In this document: piece by piece, positions 17,173 through 25,897 of the stretch
How positions within the stretch are numbered: the stretch's first letter is position 1
Layout of the letters: every line of letters begins with the position of its first letter
Origin: Frigidibacter mobilis
GTDB taxonomy: Bacteria > Pseudomonadota > Alphaproteobacteria > Rhodobacterales > Rhodobacteraceae
Direction of reading: 5' to 3'
DNA: 64,000 nucleotides
Assembly (NCBI RefSeq): GCF_001620265.1
Contig: NZ_CP012661.1
Span: 4,674,299 to 4,738,298, forward strand
Notes under the pieces: generated by a model
Told to the model about the DNA's origin: nothing
What the model saw: only the letters and a program-made list of their open reading frames with translations
Databases searched by the model: none
Position numbers and translations under genes: made by a program

Positions 17173-18773
17173 CCGTAGTCCTGGATGTGCAAGATCTGCG
17201 CGTGGCCTTCCGGCAGGACGGGCGGCTGGTCGAGGCGGTGAAGGGCGTGTCCTTTGCCGTGTCAAAGGGCGAGACGGTGGCGCTGGTGGGGGAAAGCGGG
17301 TCGGGCAAGTCTGTCACCGCGCTGTCCACCGTGTCGCTGCTGGGCGGCAATGCCGAGGTGTCGGGAAGCATCAACTACCTTGGCCAGCAGATGGTCGGCG
17401 CGGCGGAACCTCTGCTGCGCAAGGTGCGCGGCAACGATATCAGCTTCATCTTCCAGGAGCCGATGACCAGCCTGAACCCGCTGCACACGCTGGAAAAGCA
17501 GCTGGCCGAAAGCCTGGCGCTGCATCAGGGCCTGCAGGGCAAGGCGGCACGGGCGCGGATCGTCGAGCTGCTGGACAAGGTCGGCATTGACGCGCCCGAA
17601 AGCCGGCTGGCGGATTATCCGCACCAGCTGTCGGGCGGGCAGCGGCAGCGGGTGATGATTGCGATGGCGCTGGCGAACGGGCCGGAACTGCTGATCGCCG
17701 ATGAGCCGACAACGGCGCTGGACGTGACCATCCAGGCGCAGATCCTCGAGCTTTTGGCCGACCTGAAGCGGGCCGAGGGGATGAGCCTTTTGTTCATCAG
17801 CCACGATCTTGGCATCGTGCGCCGCATCGCCGACCGCGTCTGCGTGATGCAGGGCGGCGAGATTGTCGAACAGGGGCCGGTGGCGGAGATCTTTGCGAAC
17901 CCGCAGCACCCCTATACCCGCAAGCTGCTGGCGGCAGAGCCGCAGGGACGCCCTGACCCGGTGCCCGAGGGCGCAGTGGAAATGGTGCGGACCGAGCATC
18001 TGAAGGTGTGGTTCCCGGTCCAGCGCGGCCTGCTGCGGCGGGTGGTGGGCCATGTGAAGGCAGTGAACGATGCCAGCCTGACGGTGCGGGCCGGCGAGAC
18101 GCTGGGGATCGTCGGGGAAAGCGGATCTGGCAAGACCACGCTGGCGCTGGCGGTGATGCGGCTGATCTCGTCGGAAGGGCCGATCACCTATGCCGGGCAG
18201 GAGATCTCGGGCTGGCAGTCGCGCCAGCTGCGCGCCCTGCGCCGCGACATGCAGATCGTGTTCCAGGACCCGTTCGGCAGCCTGTCGCCGCGGATGACCG
18301 CCGAGCAGATCATCGCCGAGGGGCTTGGCGTCCACGGCGTCGATCCGGGCCGCAACCGGCGCGAGATGGTGGCCGAGATCATGGCCGAGGTCGGGCTCGA
18401 CCCCGCCGCGATGCCCCGGTATCCGCATGAATTTTCGGGGGGCCAGCGCCAGCGCATCGCCATTGCGCGGGCGATGATCCTGCGCCCGAAGCTGGTGGTG
18501 CTGGATGAGCCGACATCTGCGCTGGACATGACCGTGCAGGTGCAGATCGTCGATCTGCTGCGCGACCTGCAACGGCGGCATGGCCTCGCCTATCTGTTCA
18601 TCAGCCACGATCTGCGTGTGGTGCGTGCGGTCAGTCACAAGGTGATGGTGATGAAGCGCGGCGACGTGGTCGAGGCGGGGCCGGCGGTGGAGCTGTTCCG
18701 CGCGCCGCAGCATCCCTACACGCGCGAACTGTTCGCGGCGGCCTTTGGCCACGCGGCCCCGGTCGGGGCGTAA
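17169..18773 (+). CDS. yejF: Peptide ABC transporter ATPase with two nucleotide-binding domains, YejF type
   Basis: 534 residues holding two complete ATPase domains, about 1-260 and 275-534. Each has Walker A GESGSGK(S/T) and signature LSGGQRQR or FSGGQRQR. Walker B is [12 protein letters not shown] and [12 protein letters not shown], and both carry the ISHDL switch. Each domain ends with the oligopeptide-transporter HPYTR(K/E)L motif. It powers YejBE and is the last gene of the operon, followed directly by a bidirectional hairpin terminator. Confidence 0.94.
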   Translation: MTVVLDVQDLRVAFRQDGRLVEAVKGVSFAVSKGETVALVGESGSGKSVTALSTVSLLGGNAEVSGSINYLGQQMVGAAEPLLRKVRGNDISFIFQEPMTSLNPLHTLEKQLAESLALHQGLQGKAARARIVELLDKVGIDAPESRLADYPHQLSGGQRQRVMIAMALANGPELLIADEPTTALDVTIQAQILELLADLKRAEGMSLLFISHDLGIVRRIADRVCVMQGGEIVEQGPVAEIFANPQHPYTRKLLAAEPQGRPDPVPEGAVEMVRTEHLKVWFPVQRGLLRRVVGHVKAVNDASLTVRAGETLGIVGESGSGKTTLALAVMRLISSEGPITYAGQEISGWQSRQLRALRRDMQIVFQDPFGSLSPRMTAEQIIAEGLGVHGVDPGRNRREMVAEIMAEVGLDPAAMPRYPHEFSGGQRQRIAIARAMILRPKLVVLDEPTSALDMTVQVQIVDLLRDLQRRHGLAYLFISHDLRVVRAVSHKVMVMKRGDVVEAGPAVELFRAPQHPYTRELFAAAFGHAAPVGA

Positions 18774-18795
18774 GGCGGGGCGCTGGCGCCCCGCC
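18774..18795. terminator. Bidirectional hairpin between yejF and hemN
   Basis: GGCGGGGCGC and GCGCCCCGCC form a perfect 10-bp stem with a 2-base loop in the 24-base gap between two convergent genes. No long T-run on either side, so termination may need Rho. Confidence 0.65.
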
Positions 18796-18797
18796 GC

Positions 18798-20153
18798 TCA
18801 GATCGCCGAGCTGTGCTTGGACTTTGTCAGGTCGTAGGCGTCGAACACCCGCGCGATCATCCGCGTCAGGGGCCGTGCCCGCTCGGGGATGAACAGGCCC
18901 TCGGGCGAGATCTGCACCATGTCGCCAAACGCCGCCTTTGCCGCGCCGAACAGCGCCGTGAGCTGCGCCGGGGTGGCGTTCCAGTCACGGATCATCTCTT
19001 CGGCGTCGATGCGGAAATCGCACATCACTGCCTCGATCATCCGCGCGCGTAGCAGATCCTCGCCCTGGAATACATGGCCGCGATGGGTCGAAAACCGCCC
19101 CTCGCGGATCGCGCGGGTATGTTCCGAGGTCGAGGAGGCGTTCTGCGCGAAGCCCTGCGGGAAGCGGGAGATCGACGAGGCACCCATCCCCACCAGAACC
19201 GGGGCCAGGTCGTCGGTATAGCCCTGGAAGTTGCGGCGCAGGGTGCCGGCCTTCGCCGCCTGGGCCAGCCCGTCCATCGGGCGGGCGAAATGGTCGATGC
19301 CGATCTCGTCATACCCGTCCCAGACGAACAGCTTGCGGGCGGTTTCGAACAGCGCCAGCCGCTCTTCGGGCGTGGGCAGCGTGTCCGACGGGATCATCTG
19401 CTGGCGCCGCGCCATCCAGGGCACATGGGCATAGCCGTAAAGCGCCACCCGATCCGGCACCAGCGACAGCAGCATTTGCACCGATTGCGCGATCTTGGCC
19501 GGGGTCTGATGCGGCAGGCCATAGAGGATGTCGGCGTTCAGCGAGGCAACGCCGCGGTCGCGGATCATGTCCACGGCGCGCTTGGTTTCCTCATAGCTTT
19601 GCAGGCGGCCGATGACCTTCTGGATCTCGGGGTCGAAGTCCTGCACGCCGATCGAGGCGCGATTCATGCCGGCGGCGGCCAGCGCATCCAGCCGCGCCTC
19701 GTCAATCTCGTTCGGGTCGATCTCGACCGAGAATTCGGCGCCGGGGCCCATTGGCACCGCGTCGAACACCGCGCCTGCGACACGGGTCATCATGTCGGCG
19801 GGCATCAGCGTCGGCGTTCCGCCGCCCCAATGCAGGCGCGACAGGGTGACCCCGGGCGCCAGCCTGGCCTTGAGCAGCGCGAGTTCGGCCAGCAGCACAT
19901 CGGCATAGGCGCGCACCGGGTCGTCGGACTGGGTGCCCTGGGTGCGGCAGGCGCAGAACCAGCACAGCCGCCGGCAGAACGGGACATGCATGTACAGCGA
20001 GATGGAGGACCCGGCAGGGATTGCCTCCACCCATGAGGTGAACTGATCCGGCCCCACCGCCGCAGAAAAATGCGGCGCCGTGGGATAGCTTGTATACCTA
20101 GGGACACGCGCGTCAAAAAGACCGAGCCGCGTTAGTTGCGATTCTGTTTCCAT
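18798..20153 (-). CDS. hemN: Oxygen-independent coproporphyrinogen III oxidase
   Basis: Radical-SAM enzyme that decarboxylates coproporphyrinogen III without oxygen, for heme (and bacteriochlorophyll where made). Over 451 residues it shows YTSYPTAPHF at 20-29, the HemN radical-SAM cluster CRRLCWFCAC (C60, C64, C67 plus C69), the GGGTPT motif and the HemN C-terminal domain. The extra cysteine C69 distinguishes HemN from HemW. It is divergent from fnrL over a shared FNR box, so anaerobic induction is expected. The predicted transcript start is only about 3 bases before the ATG. Confidence 0.96.
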   Translation of the reverse strand: METESQLTRLGLFDARVPRYTSYPTAPHFSAAVGPDQFTSWVEAIPAGSSISLYMHVPFCRRLCWFCACRTQGTQSDDPVRAYADVLLAELALLKARLAPGVTLSRLHWGGGTPTLMPADMMTRVAGAVFDAVPMGPGAEFSVEIDPNEIDEARLDALAAAGMNRASIGVQDFDPEIQKVIGRLQSYEETKRAVDMIRDRGVASLNADILYGLPHQTPAKIAQSVQMLLSLVPDRVALYGYAHVPWMARRQQMIPSDTLPTPEERLALFETARKLFVWDGYDEIGIDHFARPMDGLAQAAKAGTLRRNFQGYTDDLAPVLVGMGASSISRFPQGFAQNASSTSEHTRAIREGRFSTHRGHVFQGEDLLRARMIEAVMCDFRIDAEEMIRDWNATPAQLTALFGAAKAAFGDMVQISPEGLFIPERARPLTRMIARVFDAYDLTKSKHSSAI

Positions 20154-20162
20154 GCGCCTACA

Positions 20163-20202
20163 ACTAGAGGCAGACGCGCGACAGAACCTTGACCCAAATC
20201 AA
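20163..20202 (-). promoter_or_regulatory. FNR box and promoter driving hemN, also abutting fnrL
   Basis: TTGACCCAAATCAA at 20189-20202 fits the FNR consensus TTGAT-N4-ATCAA with one change. On the minus strand a -10-like TCTAGT sits at 20163-20168, which predicts a hemN start near 20156 and puts the box centre near -40. That is the usual activating position. On the plus strand the box ends 10 bases before the fnrL ATG, a position more compatible with repression. Confidence 0.82.
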
Positions 20203-20212
20203 AAGCACCCAG

Positions 20213-20959
20213 ATGTCCATCCAGGATGCGCATAGCATTTCCCTTCAATGTGGGGCTTGCCCGATCCGTCACCGCGCCGTCTGTGCGCGATGCGAAACGG
20301 ATGAATTGGCGCTTCTGGAAGAGATCAAGTATTACCGCAGCTTCGAGGCCGGACAGACCGTGGCCTGGGCCGGGGACAAGATGGATTTCGTCGCCTCAGT
20401 CGTGTCGGGCATCGCCACGCTGACCCAGACGATGGAAGACGGGCGCACCCAGATGGTCGGGCTGCTGCTGCCGTCGGATTTTGTCGGCCGGCCGGGGCGT
20501 GAGACGGCGGCCTACAACGTGACCGCCACGACAGATCTGCTGATGTGCTGTTTCCGCAAGCGCCCCTTCGAGGAGATGATGATGCGCACCCCGCATGTCG
20601 CGCAGCGCCTGCTGGAAATGACGCTGGACGAGCTGGACGCGGCGCGGGAATGGATGTTGCTTCTGGGCCGCAAGACCGCCCGCGAAAAGATCGCCAGCCT
20701 CGTGGCGATCATCGCCCGGCGCGATGCCTCGCTGAAGCTGCGCTCGCCGCAGGGGCGGATGGTGTTCGATCTGCCCCTGACCCGCGAGGCGATGGCCGAC
20801 TACCTGGGCTTGACGCTGGAAACCGTCAGCCGTCAGATCTCGGCACTGAAGCGCGACGGGGTGATCGAGCTGCAGGGCAAGCGCCACGTGACGATCCCCG
20901 ATTTCGACCTGCTGCTGACTGAGGCGGGCGACGACAATGACGGCGGCTACCTGACCTAG
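20213..20959 (+). CDS. fnrL: FnrL, oxygen-sensing Crp/Fnr-family regulator
   Basis: Global activator of anaerobic and microaerobic genes via an oxygen-labile [4Fe-4S] cluster. The 248-residue product has N-terminal cysteines in CGACPIRHRAVCARC (C13, C16, C24, C27) and a further CC pair near residue 113. A cyclic-nucleotide-binding-like fold carries QMVGLLLPSDFVGRPGRE. The C-terminal recognition helix LTLETVSRQISALKR contains the E-SR residues that read TTGAT half sites. I start at ATG 20213; the frame opens at a TTG inside the FNR box, which cannot be right. Its likely targets in the window are hemN, uspA, ccoN and ccoG. Confidence 0.96.
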   Translation: MSIQDAHSISLQCGACPIRHRAVCARCETDELALLEEIKYYRSFEAGQTVAWAGDKMDFVASVVSGIATLTQTMEDGRTQMVGLLLPSDFVGRPGRETAAYNVTATTDLLMCCFRKRPFEEMMMRTPHVAQRLLEMTLDELDAAREWMLLLGRKTAREKIASLVAIIARRDASLKLRSPQGRMVFDLPLTREAMADYLGLTLETVSRQISALKRDGVIELQGKRHVTIPDFDLLLTEAGDDNDGGYLT

Positions 20960-20992
20960 GCGCCGCCGCCGGTCCTGGCATTGTAAAGGGAC

Positions 20993-21010
20993 GGCGGCCC
21001 GCGGGCCGCC
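20993..21010. terminator. Palindromic hairpin between convergent fnrL and uspA
   Basis: GGCGGCCCGCGGGCCGCC is a perfect 18-base palindrome between the two stop codons. As RNA it forms a short GC hairpin in either direction. Confidence 0.6.
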
Positions 21011-21024
21011 CTCTGCGTTTGTCG

Positions 21025-21864
21025 TCAGTGGGCCATGAACACCGGAACGTCGGTGCGTTCCAGCATGTTGCGGGTCGCGCCGCCCAGAATGGCCTCGCGG
21101 AAGCGGGAATGGCCGTAGGCGCCCATCACCAGCAGGTCGGCATCCACGTCGCGGGCGTGGCGGCACAGCACGTCGGAGATCCGCGGCATCGTCTTGGCCA
21201 GAACCGACACCTCGGCCTTGACGCCGTGGCGGGCCAGCCATTGCGAGAGCGGGCCACCGGGATCCGACCGTTCGGCGCCGTGGGTCGGCGGGTCGATGAC
21301 CACGATATTGACCAGATCCGCGGCCTTCAGCAGCGGAAGTGCCGCACGGGCAGCATTGAGAGCTTCGGTGCTCTGGTTCCAGGCAAGGATGACGCGGCTG
21401 CCGACGCGGGCTCCCAGTCCGGTTTCGGGCAAGACCAGAACCGGCACGCCCCCGTCGAACAGGGCTGCCTCGACAATGGCCTCGGCGTCTTGAGTCTGGC
21501 CCTCGCCATAGGGCTTCCTCTGCACGCACAGATCGGTGAAGCGCGCCCGCAGCGCCACGAGGCTGGCAAGACCGCCGAGTTGCGCCACCGCGGCCTCGAC
21601 CGACCAGCGAATATCTTCGGCTGCCATGCGCTCGCGCACCGCGGCCTCGGCTGCCTCGGCATCGCGCTGTGCCCGCTCGATCGTCTCCTGATGGATGAAG
21701 GCCGTCGCGCCGGCGTAGTAATAGCCGGTCTGGGTGCGGTCGATCCCCAGGCAGAAGATATCAAGATGAGCATCCTCGCGCCGTGCGATATCCACTGCTG
21801 CGTCAAGCTGGGCCGCTGCGGCCTTGGCGTCGGTAACTATGGTCAGAACAGATTTGTAGGCCAT
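21025..21864 (-). CDS. uspA: Universal stress protein (two UspA-like halves)
   Basis: 279 residues, about twice the single-domain size, with an N-terminal UspA-like half (MAYKSVLTIVTDAKAAAAQLDAAVDIAR). The C-terminal half carries the ATP-binding-type motif LLVMGAYGHSRFREAILGGATRNMLERTDVPVFM. The function of these tandem Usp proteins is not defined, but the position between fnrL and ccoN is conserved in Rhodobacter relatives. GGGAG precedes the ATG. A -10-like TATAAC is at 21882-21887, and the nearer FNR box (21933-21946) lies upstream, suggesting oxygen control. Confidence 0.88.
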   Translation of the reverse strand: MAYKSVLTIVTDAKAAAAQLDAAVDIARREDAHLDIFCLGIDRTQTGYYYAGATAFIHQETIERAQRDAEAAEAAVRERMAAEDIRWSVEAAVAQLGGLASLVALRARFTDLCVQRKPYGEGQTQDAEAIVEAALFDGGVPVLVLPETGLGARVGSRVILAWNQSTEALNAARAALPLLKAADLVNIVVIDPPTHGAERSDPGGPLSQWLARHGVKAEVSVLAKTMPRISDVLCRHARDVDADLLVMGAYGHSRFREAILGGATRNMLERTDVPVFMAH

Positions 21865-21932
21865 GCTGCGTCTCCCATGATGTTATATTCATGTCGCGTG
21901 GACGTTCTTAAGCCGCTTGAAACAACGATGCC

Positions 21933-21946
21933 TTGATGCGGATCAA
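21933..21946. promoter_or_regulatory. FNR box 1 in the uspA-ccoN intergenic region
   Basis: TTGATGCGGATCAA is a perfect match to TTGAT-N4-ATCAA. It is the nearer of two boxes to uspA, about 64 bases upstream of a predicted uspA start. Confidence 0.88.
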
Positions 21947-21964
21947 GGCGGCAAGCACGAAGAT

Positions 21965-21978
21965 TTGACACAGATCAA
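21965..21978. promoter_or_regulatory. FNR box 2 in the uspA-ccoN intergenic region
   Basis: TTGACACAGATCAA matches the consensus with one change and is the nearer box to ccoN. The two box centres are 32 bases apart, about three helical turns, so both face the same side of the DNA. Confidence 0.85.
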
Positions 21979-22073
21979 GGCATGCTATGGGCCCTCAGCC
22001 CAGAAGCACAACAGTCTAAAAGACAGCCGCCGGCATGAGTCGGCAGCCGGGAAAAGACGAAGGGACGCAAAGA

Positions 22074-23675
22074 ATGTGGGATTACATCAAGCTGATCGCG
22101 CTTGGTGCTGTCGCGGTGCTGGCCGCGATTGCCGCCAATTACGCGCGTGATCTGGCCTACATGGTTAACGCACTGACTGTCATGCTGGCGGCTTCGGTGA
22201 CGTTTCTGTGGGTGCTGCGGAGCATCGGCGAGGCACGGCCGGTGCCGGCCAATGAATATAATGACGGCGTGATTCGCGCCGGCGTGATCGCAACGTCGCT
22301 CTGGGGCGTTGTTGGCTTTTTGGCAGGGACGTTCATCGCCTTCCAGCTCGCCTTTCCCGACCTGAACTTCGGGTTTGCCGAAGGCTACATGAACTTCGGC
22401 AAGCTGCGGCCGCTGCATACGTCGGCAGTGGTTTTCGCCTTCGGCGGCAATGCCCTGCTGATGTCCTCGTTCTACGTGGTGCAGCGCACCTCGGCGGCGC
22501 GGCTGTGGGGCGGCAACCTCGCATGGTTCGTGTTCTGGGGCTACAACCTGTTCATCGTGCTGGCTGCGACCGGCTACATCCTGGGTGCCACGCAGTCCAA
22601 GGAATATGCCGAGCCGGAATGGTATGTCGACCTGTGGCTGACCGTCGTCTGGGTGGCCTATCTCGCCGTGTTCATGGGCACGCTGCTCAAGCGCCGGGAA
22701 AAGCACATCTACGTCGCCAACTGGTTCTACCTGTCCTTCATCGTGACCATTGCGATGCTGCATATCGTGAACAACCTTGCCATCCCGGTCTCGGTTTTCG
22801 GGTCGAAATCGGTGCAGCTGTTCTCGGGCGTGCAAGATGCGATGACCCAGTGGTGGTATGGCCATAACGCGGTGGGCTTCTTCCTGACCGCCGGCTTCCT
22901 GGGTATGATGTACTATTTCGTGCCCAAGCAGGCCGAACGCCCGGTCTTCAGCTACAAGCTGTCGATCATCCACTTCTGGGCGCTGATCTTCCTGTATATC
23001 TGGGCCGGCCCGCACCACCTGCACTACACTGCCCTGCCGGACTGGGCAGCGACGCTGGGCATGGTCTTCTCGATCATGCTGTGGATGCCCTCCTGGGGCG
23101 GCATGATTAACGGCCTGATGACGTTGTCGGGTGCCTGGGACAAGCTGCGCACCGACCCGATCATCCGCATGATGGTGGTGTCGATCGGCTTCTACGGCAT
23201 GTCGACCTTCGAAGGCCCGATGATGTCGATCAAGGCCGTCAACAGCCTGTCGCACTACACCGACTGGACCATCGGCCACGTCCATTCCGGCGCCCTTGGC
23301 TGGAACGGCATGATCACCTTCGGCACGCTCTACTTCCTGGTGCCGCGCCTGTGGAACCGCGAACGCCTGTACAGCCTCTCGCTCGTGTCCTGGCACTTCT
23401 GGCTGGCGACCATCGGCATCGTCCTCTACGCCTCGTCGATGTGGGTTACCGGGATCATGGAAGGCCTGATGTGGCGCGAAGTGGACAGCCAGGGCTTCCT
23501 CGTGAACGCCTTTGCCGACACGGTTTCCGCCAAGTTCCCGATGTATGTGGTGCGCGGTCTGGGCGGGGTTCTCTACCTCACCGGCGGTATCATCATGGTC
23601 TACAACCTCTGGGCTACCGTCACCAGGCAACCGGCCCGTTCGGCCAGTGTCTCGGCTGCGGTTCCTGCTGAATAA
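22074..23675 (+). CDS. ccoN: Cytochrome cbb3 oxidase subunit I
   Basis: Catalytic subunit of the high-affinity terminal oxidase, binding heme b and the heme b3-CuB centre. The 533 residues form about 12 membrane helices with the cbb3 histidine signatures: the heme ligand region [50 protein letters not shown] and [13 protein letters not shown] around CuB, and [13 protein letters not shown] use ATG 22074 ([11 protein letters not shown]), matching the known Rhodobacter start and preceded by AAGGGA. Transcription should depend on FnrL through the two boxes upstream. Confidence 0.97.
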   Translation: MWDYIKLIALGAVAVLAAIAANYARDLAYMVNALTVMLAASVTFLWVLRSIGEARPVPANEYNDGVIRAGVIATSLWGVVGFLAGTFIAFQLAFPDLNFGFAEGYMNFGKLRPLHTSAVVFAFGGNALLMSSFYVVQRTSAARLWGGNLAWFVFWGYNLFIVLAATGYILGATQSKEYAEPEWYVDLWLTVVWVAYLAVFMGTLLKRREKHIYVANWFYLSFIVTIAMLHIVNNLAIPVSVFGSKSVQLFSGVQDAMTQWWYGHNAVGFFLTAGFLGMMYYFVPKQAERPVFSYKLSIIHFWALIFLYIWAGPHHLHYTALPDWAATLGMVFSIMLWMPSWGGMINGLMTLSGAWDKLRTDPIIRMMVVSIGFYGMSTFEGPMMSIKAVNSLSHYTDWTIGHVHSGALGWNGMITFGTLYFLVPRLWNRERLYSLSLVSWHFWLATIGIVLYASSMWVTGIMEGLMWREVDSQGFLVNAFADTVSAKFPMYVVRGLGGVLYLTGGIIMVYNLWATVTRQPARSASVSAAVPAE

Positions 23676-23690
23676 GGGAGGCATAGAAAC

Positions 23691-24416
23691 ATGGCTATCC
23701 TAGACAAACACGCCGTACTCGAGAAGAACGCCTCCCTGTTGATGGTTGCCTCGCTTCTGGTGGTGTCGATCGGTGGCATTGTCGAGATCGCGCCGCTGTT
23801 CTACTTGGAAAACACCATCGAGAAGGTGGAAGGGGTTCGCCCCTACACCCCGCTGGAGTTGACGGGGCGCGACATCTACATCCGTGAAGGCTGCTACGTG
23901 TGCCACAGCCAGATGATCCGTCCGATGCGCGACGAGGTCGAACGCTATGGCCATTACAGCCTTGCGGCGGAATCGATGTACGACCATCCGTTCCAGTGGG
24001 GCTCCAAGCGGACCGGGCCCGACCTGGCACGCGTCGGTGGCCGCTATTCCGACGAATGGCATGTCGATCACCTGACCGACCCGCAATCGGTGGTGCCGGA
24101 ATCGGTGATGCCGAAATATGGCTTCCTGTCGAACCGCATGATCGAGCCGACCTATATCGAAGACCTGCTGAGCACGCACCGCATGGTGGGTGTCCCCTAC
24201 AGTTCCGAGATGATCGAGGCGGCAAAGGCCGACTTCGTGGCCCAGGCCGATCCGAACAGCGACTATGACGGGCTGCAGGAACGTTATGCCGGCGCCAAGG
24301 TGTCGAACTATGACGGGCAGCCCGGCGTGAGCGAGATGGACGCGCTGGTGGCCTATCTCCAGGTGTTGGGCACGATGGTCGATTTCTCGACCTTCACGCC
24401 TGACGCAAGCCGGTAG
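23691..24416 (+). CDS. ccoO: Cytochrome cbb3 oxidase subunit II (monoheme)
   Basis: 241 residues with one N-terminal membrane helix (residues 16-37) and a periplasmic cytochrome c domain. The heme motif CYVCH is at C68, C71, H72, inside the conserved [18 protein letters not shown]. It passes electrons from CcoP to CcoN. GGGAGG lies upstream of the ATG, 15 bases after ccoN. Confidence 0.96.
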   Translation: MAILDKHAVLEKNASLLMVASLLVVSIGGIVEIAPLFYLENTIEKVEGVRPYTPLELTGRDIYIREGCYVCHSQMIRPMRDEVERYGHYSLAAESMYDHPFQWGSKRTGPDLARVGGRYSDEWHVDHLTDPQSVVPESVMPKYGFLSNRMIEPTYIEDLLSTHRMVGVPYSSEMIEAAKADFVAQADPNSDYDGLQERYAGAKVSNYDGQPGVSEMDALVAYLQVLGTMVDFSTFTPDASR

Positions 24417-24424
24417 GGGGTGTC

Positions 24425-24664
24425 ATGGACTATCACATCCTTCGGGAATTCGCCGACAGCTGGGCGCTTCTTGCGCTGACGCTGTTCTTCGTGGGTGTCG
24501 TGATCTGGGCCTTCCGGCCCGGAAGCTCGAAGATCTACAAGGATACCGCGAACATCCCTTTCCGCAATGAAGACCGACCCGCCTGTGCCGGCACCTGCGC
24601 CGACTGCGGTTCCGACGGCACTGACACTGGCAACGGTGCCGCGTTCAAGGAGGCGTGGAAATGA
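24425..24664 (+). CDS. ccoQ: Cytochrome cbb3 oxidase small subunit, with cysteine-containing C-terminal tail
   Basis: 79-residue single-pass subunit that stabilises the oxidase and in Rhodobacter modulates signalling to the Prr system. The core ([34 protein letters not shown]) is typical. The tail is longer than the roughly 50-60 residue minimal form and contains three cysteines in CAGTCADCG at 53-61. The stop overlaps the ccoP start (ATGA). Confidence 0.93.
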   Translation: MDYHILREFADSWALLALTLFFVGVVIWAFRPGSSKIYKDTANIPFRNEDRPACAGTCADCGSDGTDTGNGAAFKEAWK

Positions 24665-25530
24665 CCAAGAGACCTGTGAAAGCCAAGGAAGAGGTCGGGA
24701 CCACCGGCCATAGCTGGGACGGCATCGAGGAACTGAACAACCCGCTTCCGCGCTGGTGGCTCTGGACCTTCTATGCCTGCATCGTCTGGGCGCTGCTCTA
24801 CTCGGTCGCCTATCCGGCCTGGCCGGGGCTGACCAAGGCGACGCCGGGCCTGCTGGGCCACTCGACCCGCGCCGATGTCGCGGCCGAGATCGGGCGCTTC
24901 GAGGCGGCGAATGCCCCGATCGAGGCCAAGCTGGTGGCGGCCGACCTGGCCGCGATCAACGCCGACCCGGAACTGGCGAACTACACCCAGAACGCCGGCG
25001 GCGCGATCTTCCGCACCTGGTGCGCGCAGTGCCACGGATCCGGCGCGGCGGGGGCCAAGGGCTATCCGAACCTGCTGGACAACGACTGGCTCTGGGGCGG
25101 GGCGATCGAGGACATCCACCAAACCGTGACCCACGGCATCCGCAACAACGATGACGGGGATGCCCGCTACTCGGAAATGCCGAAGTTCGGTGCCGACGGG
25201 CTGCTGGAAGGAGCGCAGATCGACGCGGTTGTGCAGTATGTGCGGGCGATCTCGGGCCAGGAGCATGATGCAGCGCTGTCGGCCGAAGGCGAAACGGTGT
25301 TCATGGACAACTGCGCGTCCTGCCACATGGAAGACGGCACCGGCGACCGTGCCCAGGGCGCACCAAACCTGACCGACGCAATCTGGCTGTATGGCGGCGA
25401 TGTCGCCAGCCTGACCGAGACGGTGACCAATGCCCGCTTCGGCGTGATGCCGAACTGGAACGCGCGTCTGTCCGAGGCCGAGATCCGGGCCGTGGCCTCC
25501 TACGTTCACGGGCTGGGCGGCGGCGAGTAG
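24661..25530 (+). CDS. ccoP: Cytochrome cbb3 oxidase subunit III (diheme)
   Basis: 289 residues: an N-terminal cytoplasmic segment, one membrane helix ([22 protein letters not shown]), then two cytochrome c domains with CAQCH (C121, C124, H125) and CASCH (C218, C221, H222). It is the electron entry subunit. I choose ATG 24661, which overlaps the ccoQ stop, over a GTG two codons earlier. A clear terminator follows, so ccoNOQP ends here. Confidence 0.96.
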   Translation: MTKRPVKAKEEVGTTGHSWDGIEELNNPLPRWWLWTFYACIVWALLYSVAYPAWPGLTKATPGLLGHSTRADVAAEIGRFEAANAPIEAKLVAADLAAINADPELANYTQNAGGAIFRTWCAQCHGSGAAGAKGYPNLLDNDWLWGGAIEDIHQTVTHGIRNNDDGDARYSEMPKFGADGLLEGAQIDAVVQYVRAISGQEHDAALSAEGETVFMDNCASCHMEDGTGDRAQGAPNLTDAIWLYGGDVASLTETVTNARFGVMPNWNARLSEAEIRAVASYVHGLGGGE

Positions 25531-25555
25531 ACCTGCCGGTCGCATGAAAGATCAG

Positions 25556-25588
25556 CGGGGGGCCTTCGGGCTCCCCGTTTGCGTTTTT
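25556..25588 (+). terminator. Intrinsic terminator of ccoNOQP
   Basis: CGGGG-G-GCC / GGC-T-CCCCG stem (one G-U pair) with a TTCG loop, followed by TTTGCGTTTTT. It lies 26 bases after the ccoP stop. Confidence 0.85.
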
Positions 25589-25648
25589 GGGGGTGCTGCA
25601 TCCTGCCGCACCCTGCAGCCGCTGTGGTCCACTTCGGGCGCCATCCGG

Positions 25649-25662
25649 TTGATCCAAGTCAA
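25649..25662. promoter_or_regulatory. FNR box, distal, upstream of ccoG
   Basis: TTGATCCAAGTCAA, one change from TTGAT-N4-ATCAA, 236 bases upstream of the ccoG start. Its target is unclear because a second box lies much nearer. Confidence 0.7.
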
Positions 25663-25822
25663 GGCGCTGCCGGTGCTCGAGGTCTACGCATCTTGTGACC
25701 GAGGCGGAAACGTCCGTGTCATGGCACCGGCTCCCCGTCCTGTTCGCGCGTTTCCTGGGGGTGCCGGTGCCATTCCTTTCCGGGGGTCTGGCCGGCTTTC
25801 ATGTATCACCCGTCTGCCTTTT

Positions 25823-25836
25823 TTGACGCAGGTCAA
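25823..25836. promoter_or_regulatory. FNR box, proximal, upstream of ccoG
   Basis: TTGACGCAGGTCAA has perfectly symmetric half sites TTGAC and GTCAA. The centre is 68 bases before the ccoG GTG, compatible with an activating position for a promoter starting near 25870. Confidence 0.75.
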
Positions 25837-25897
25837 TGCCCGGCATGAGCGGCTATCCTACAAGCAACAACAACCAGTCCGCCAACGGAGATCAACC

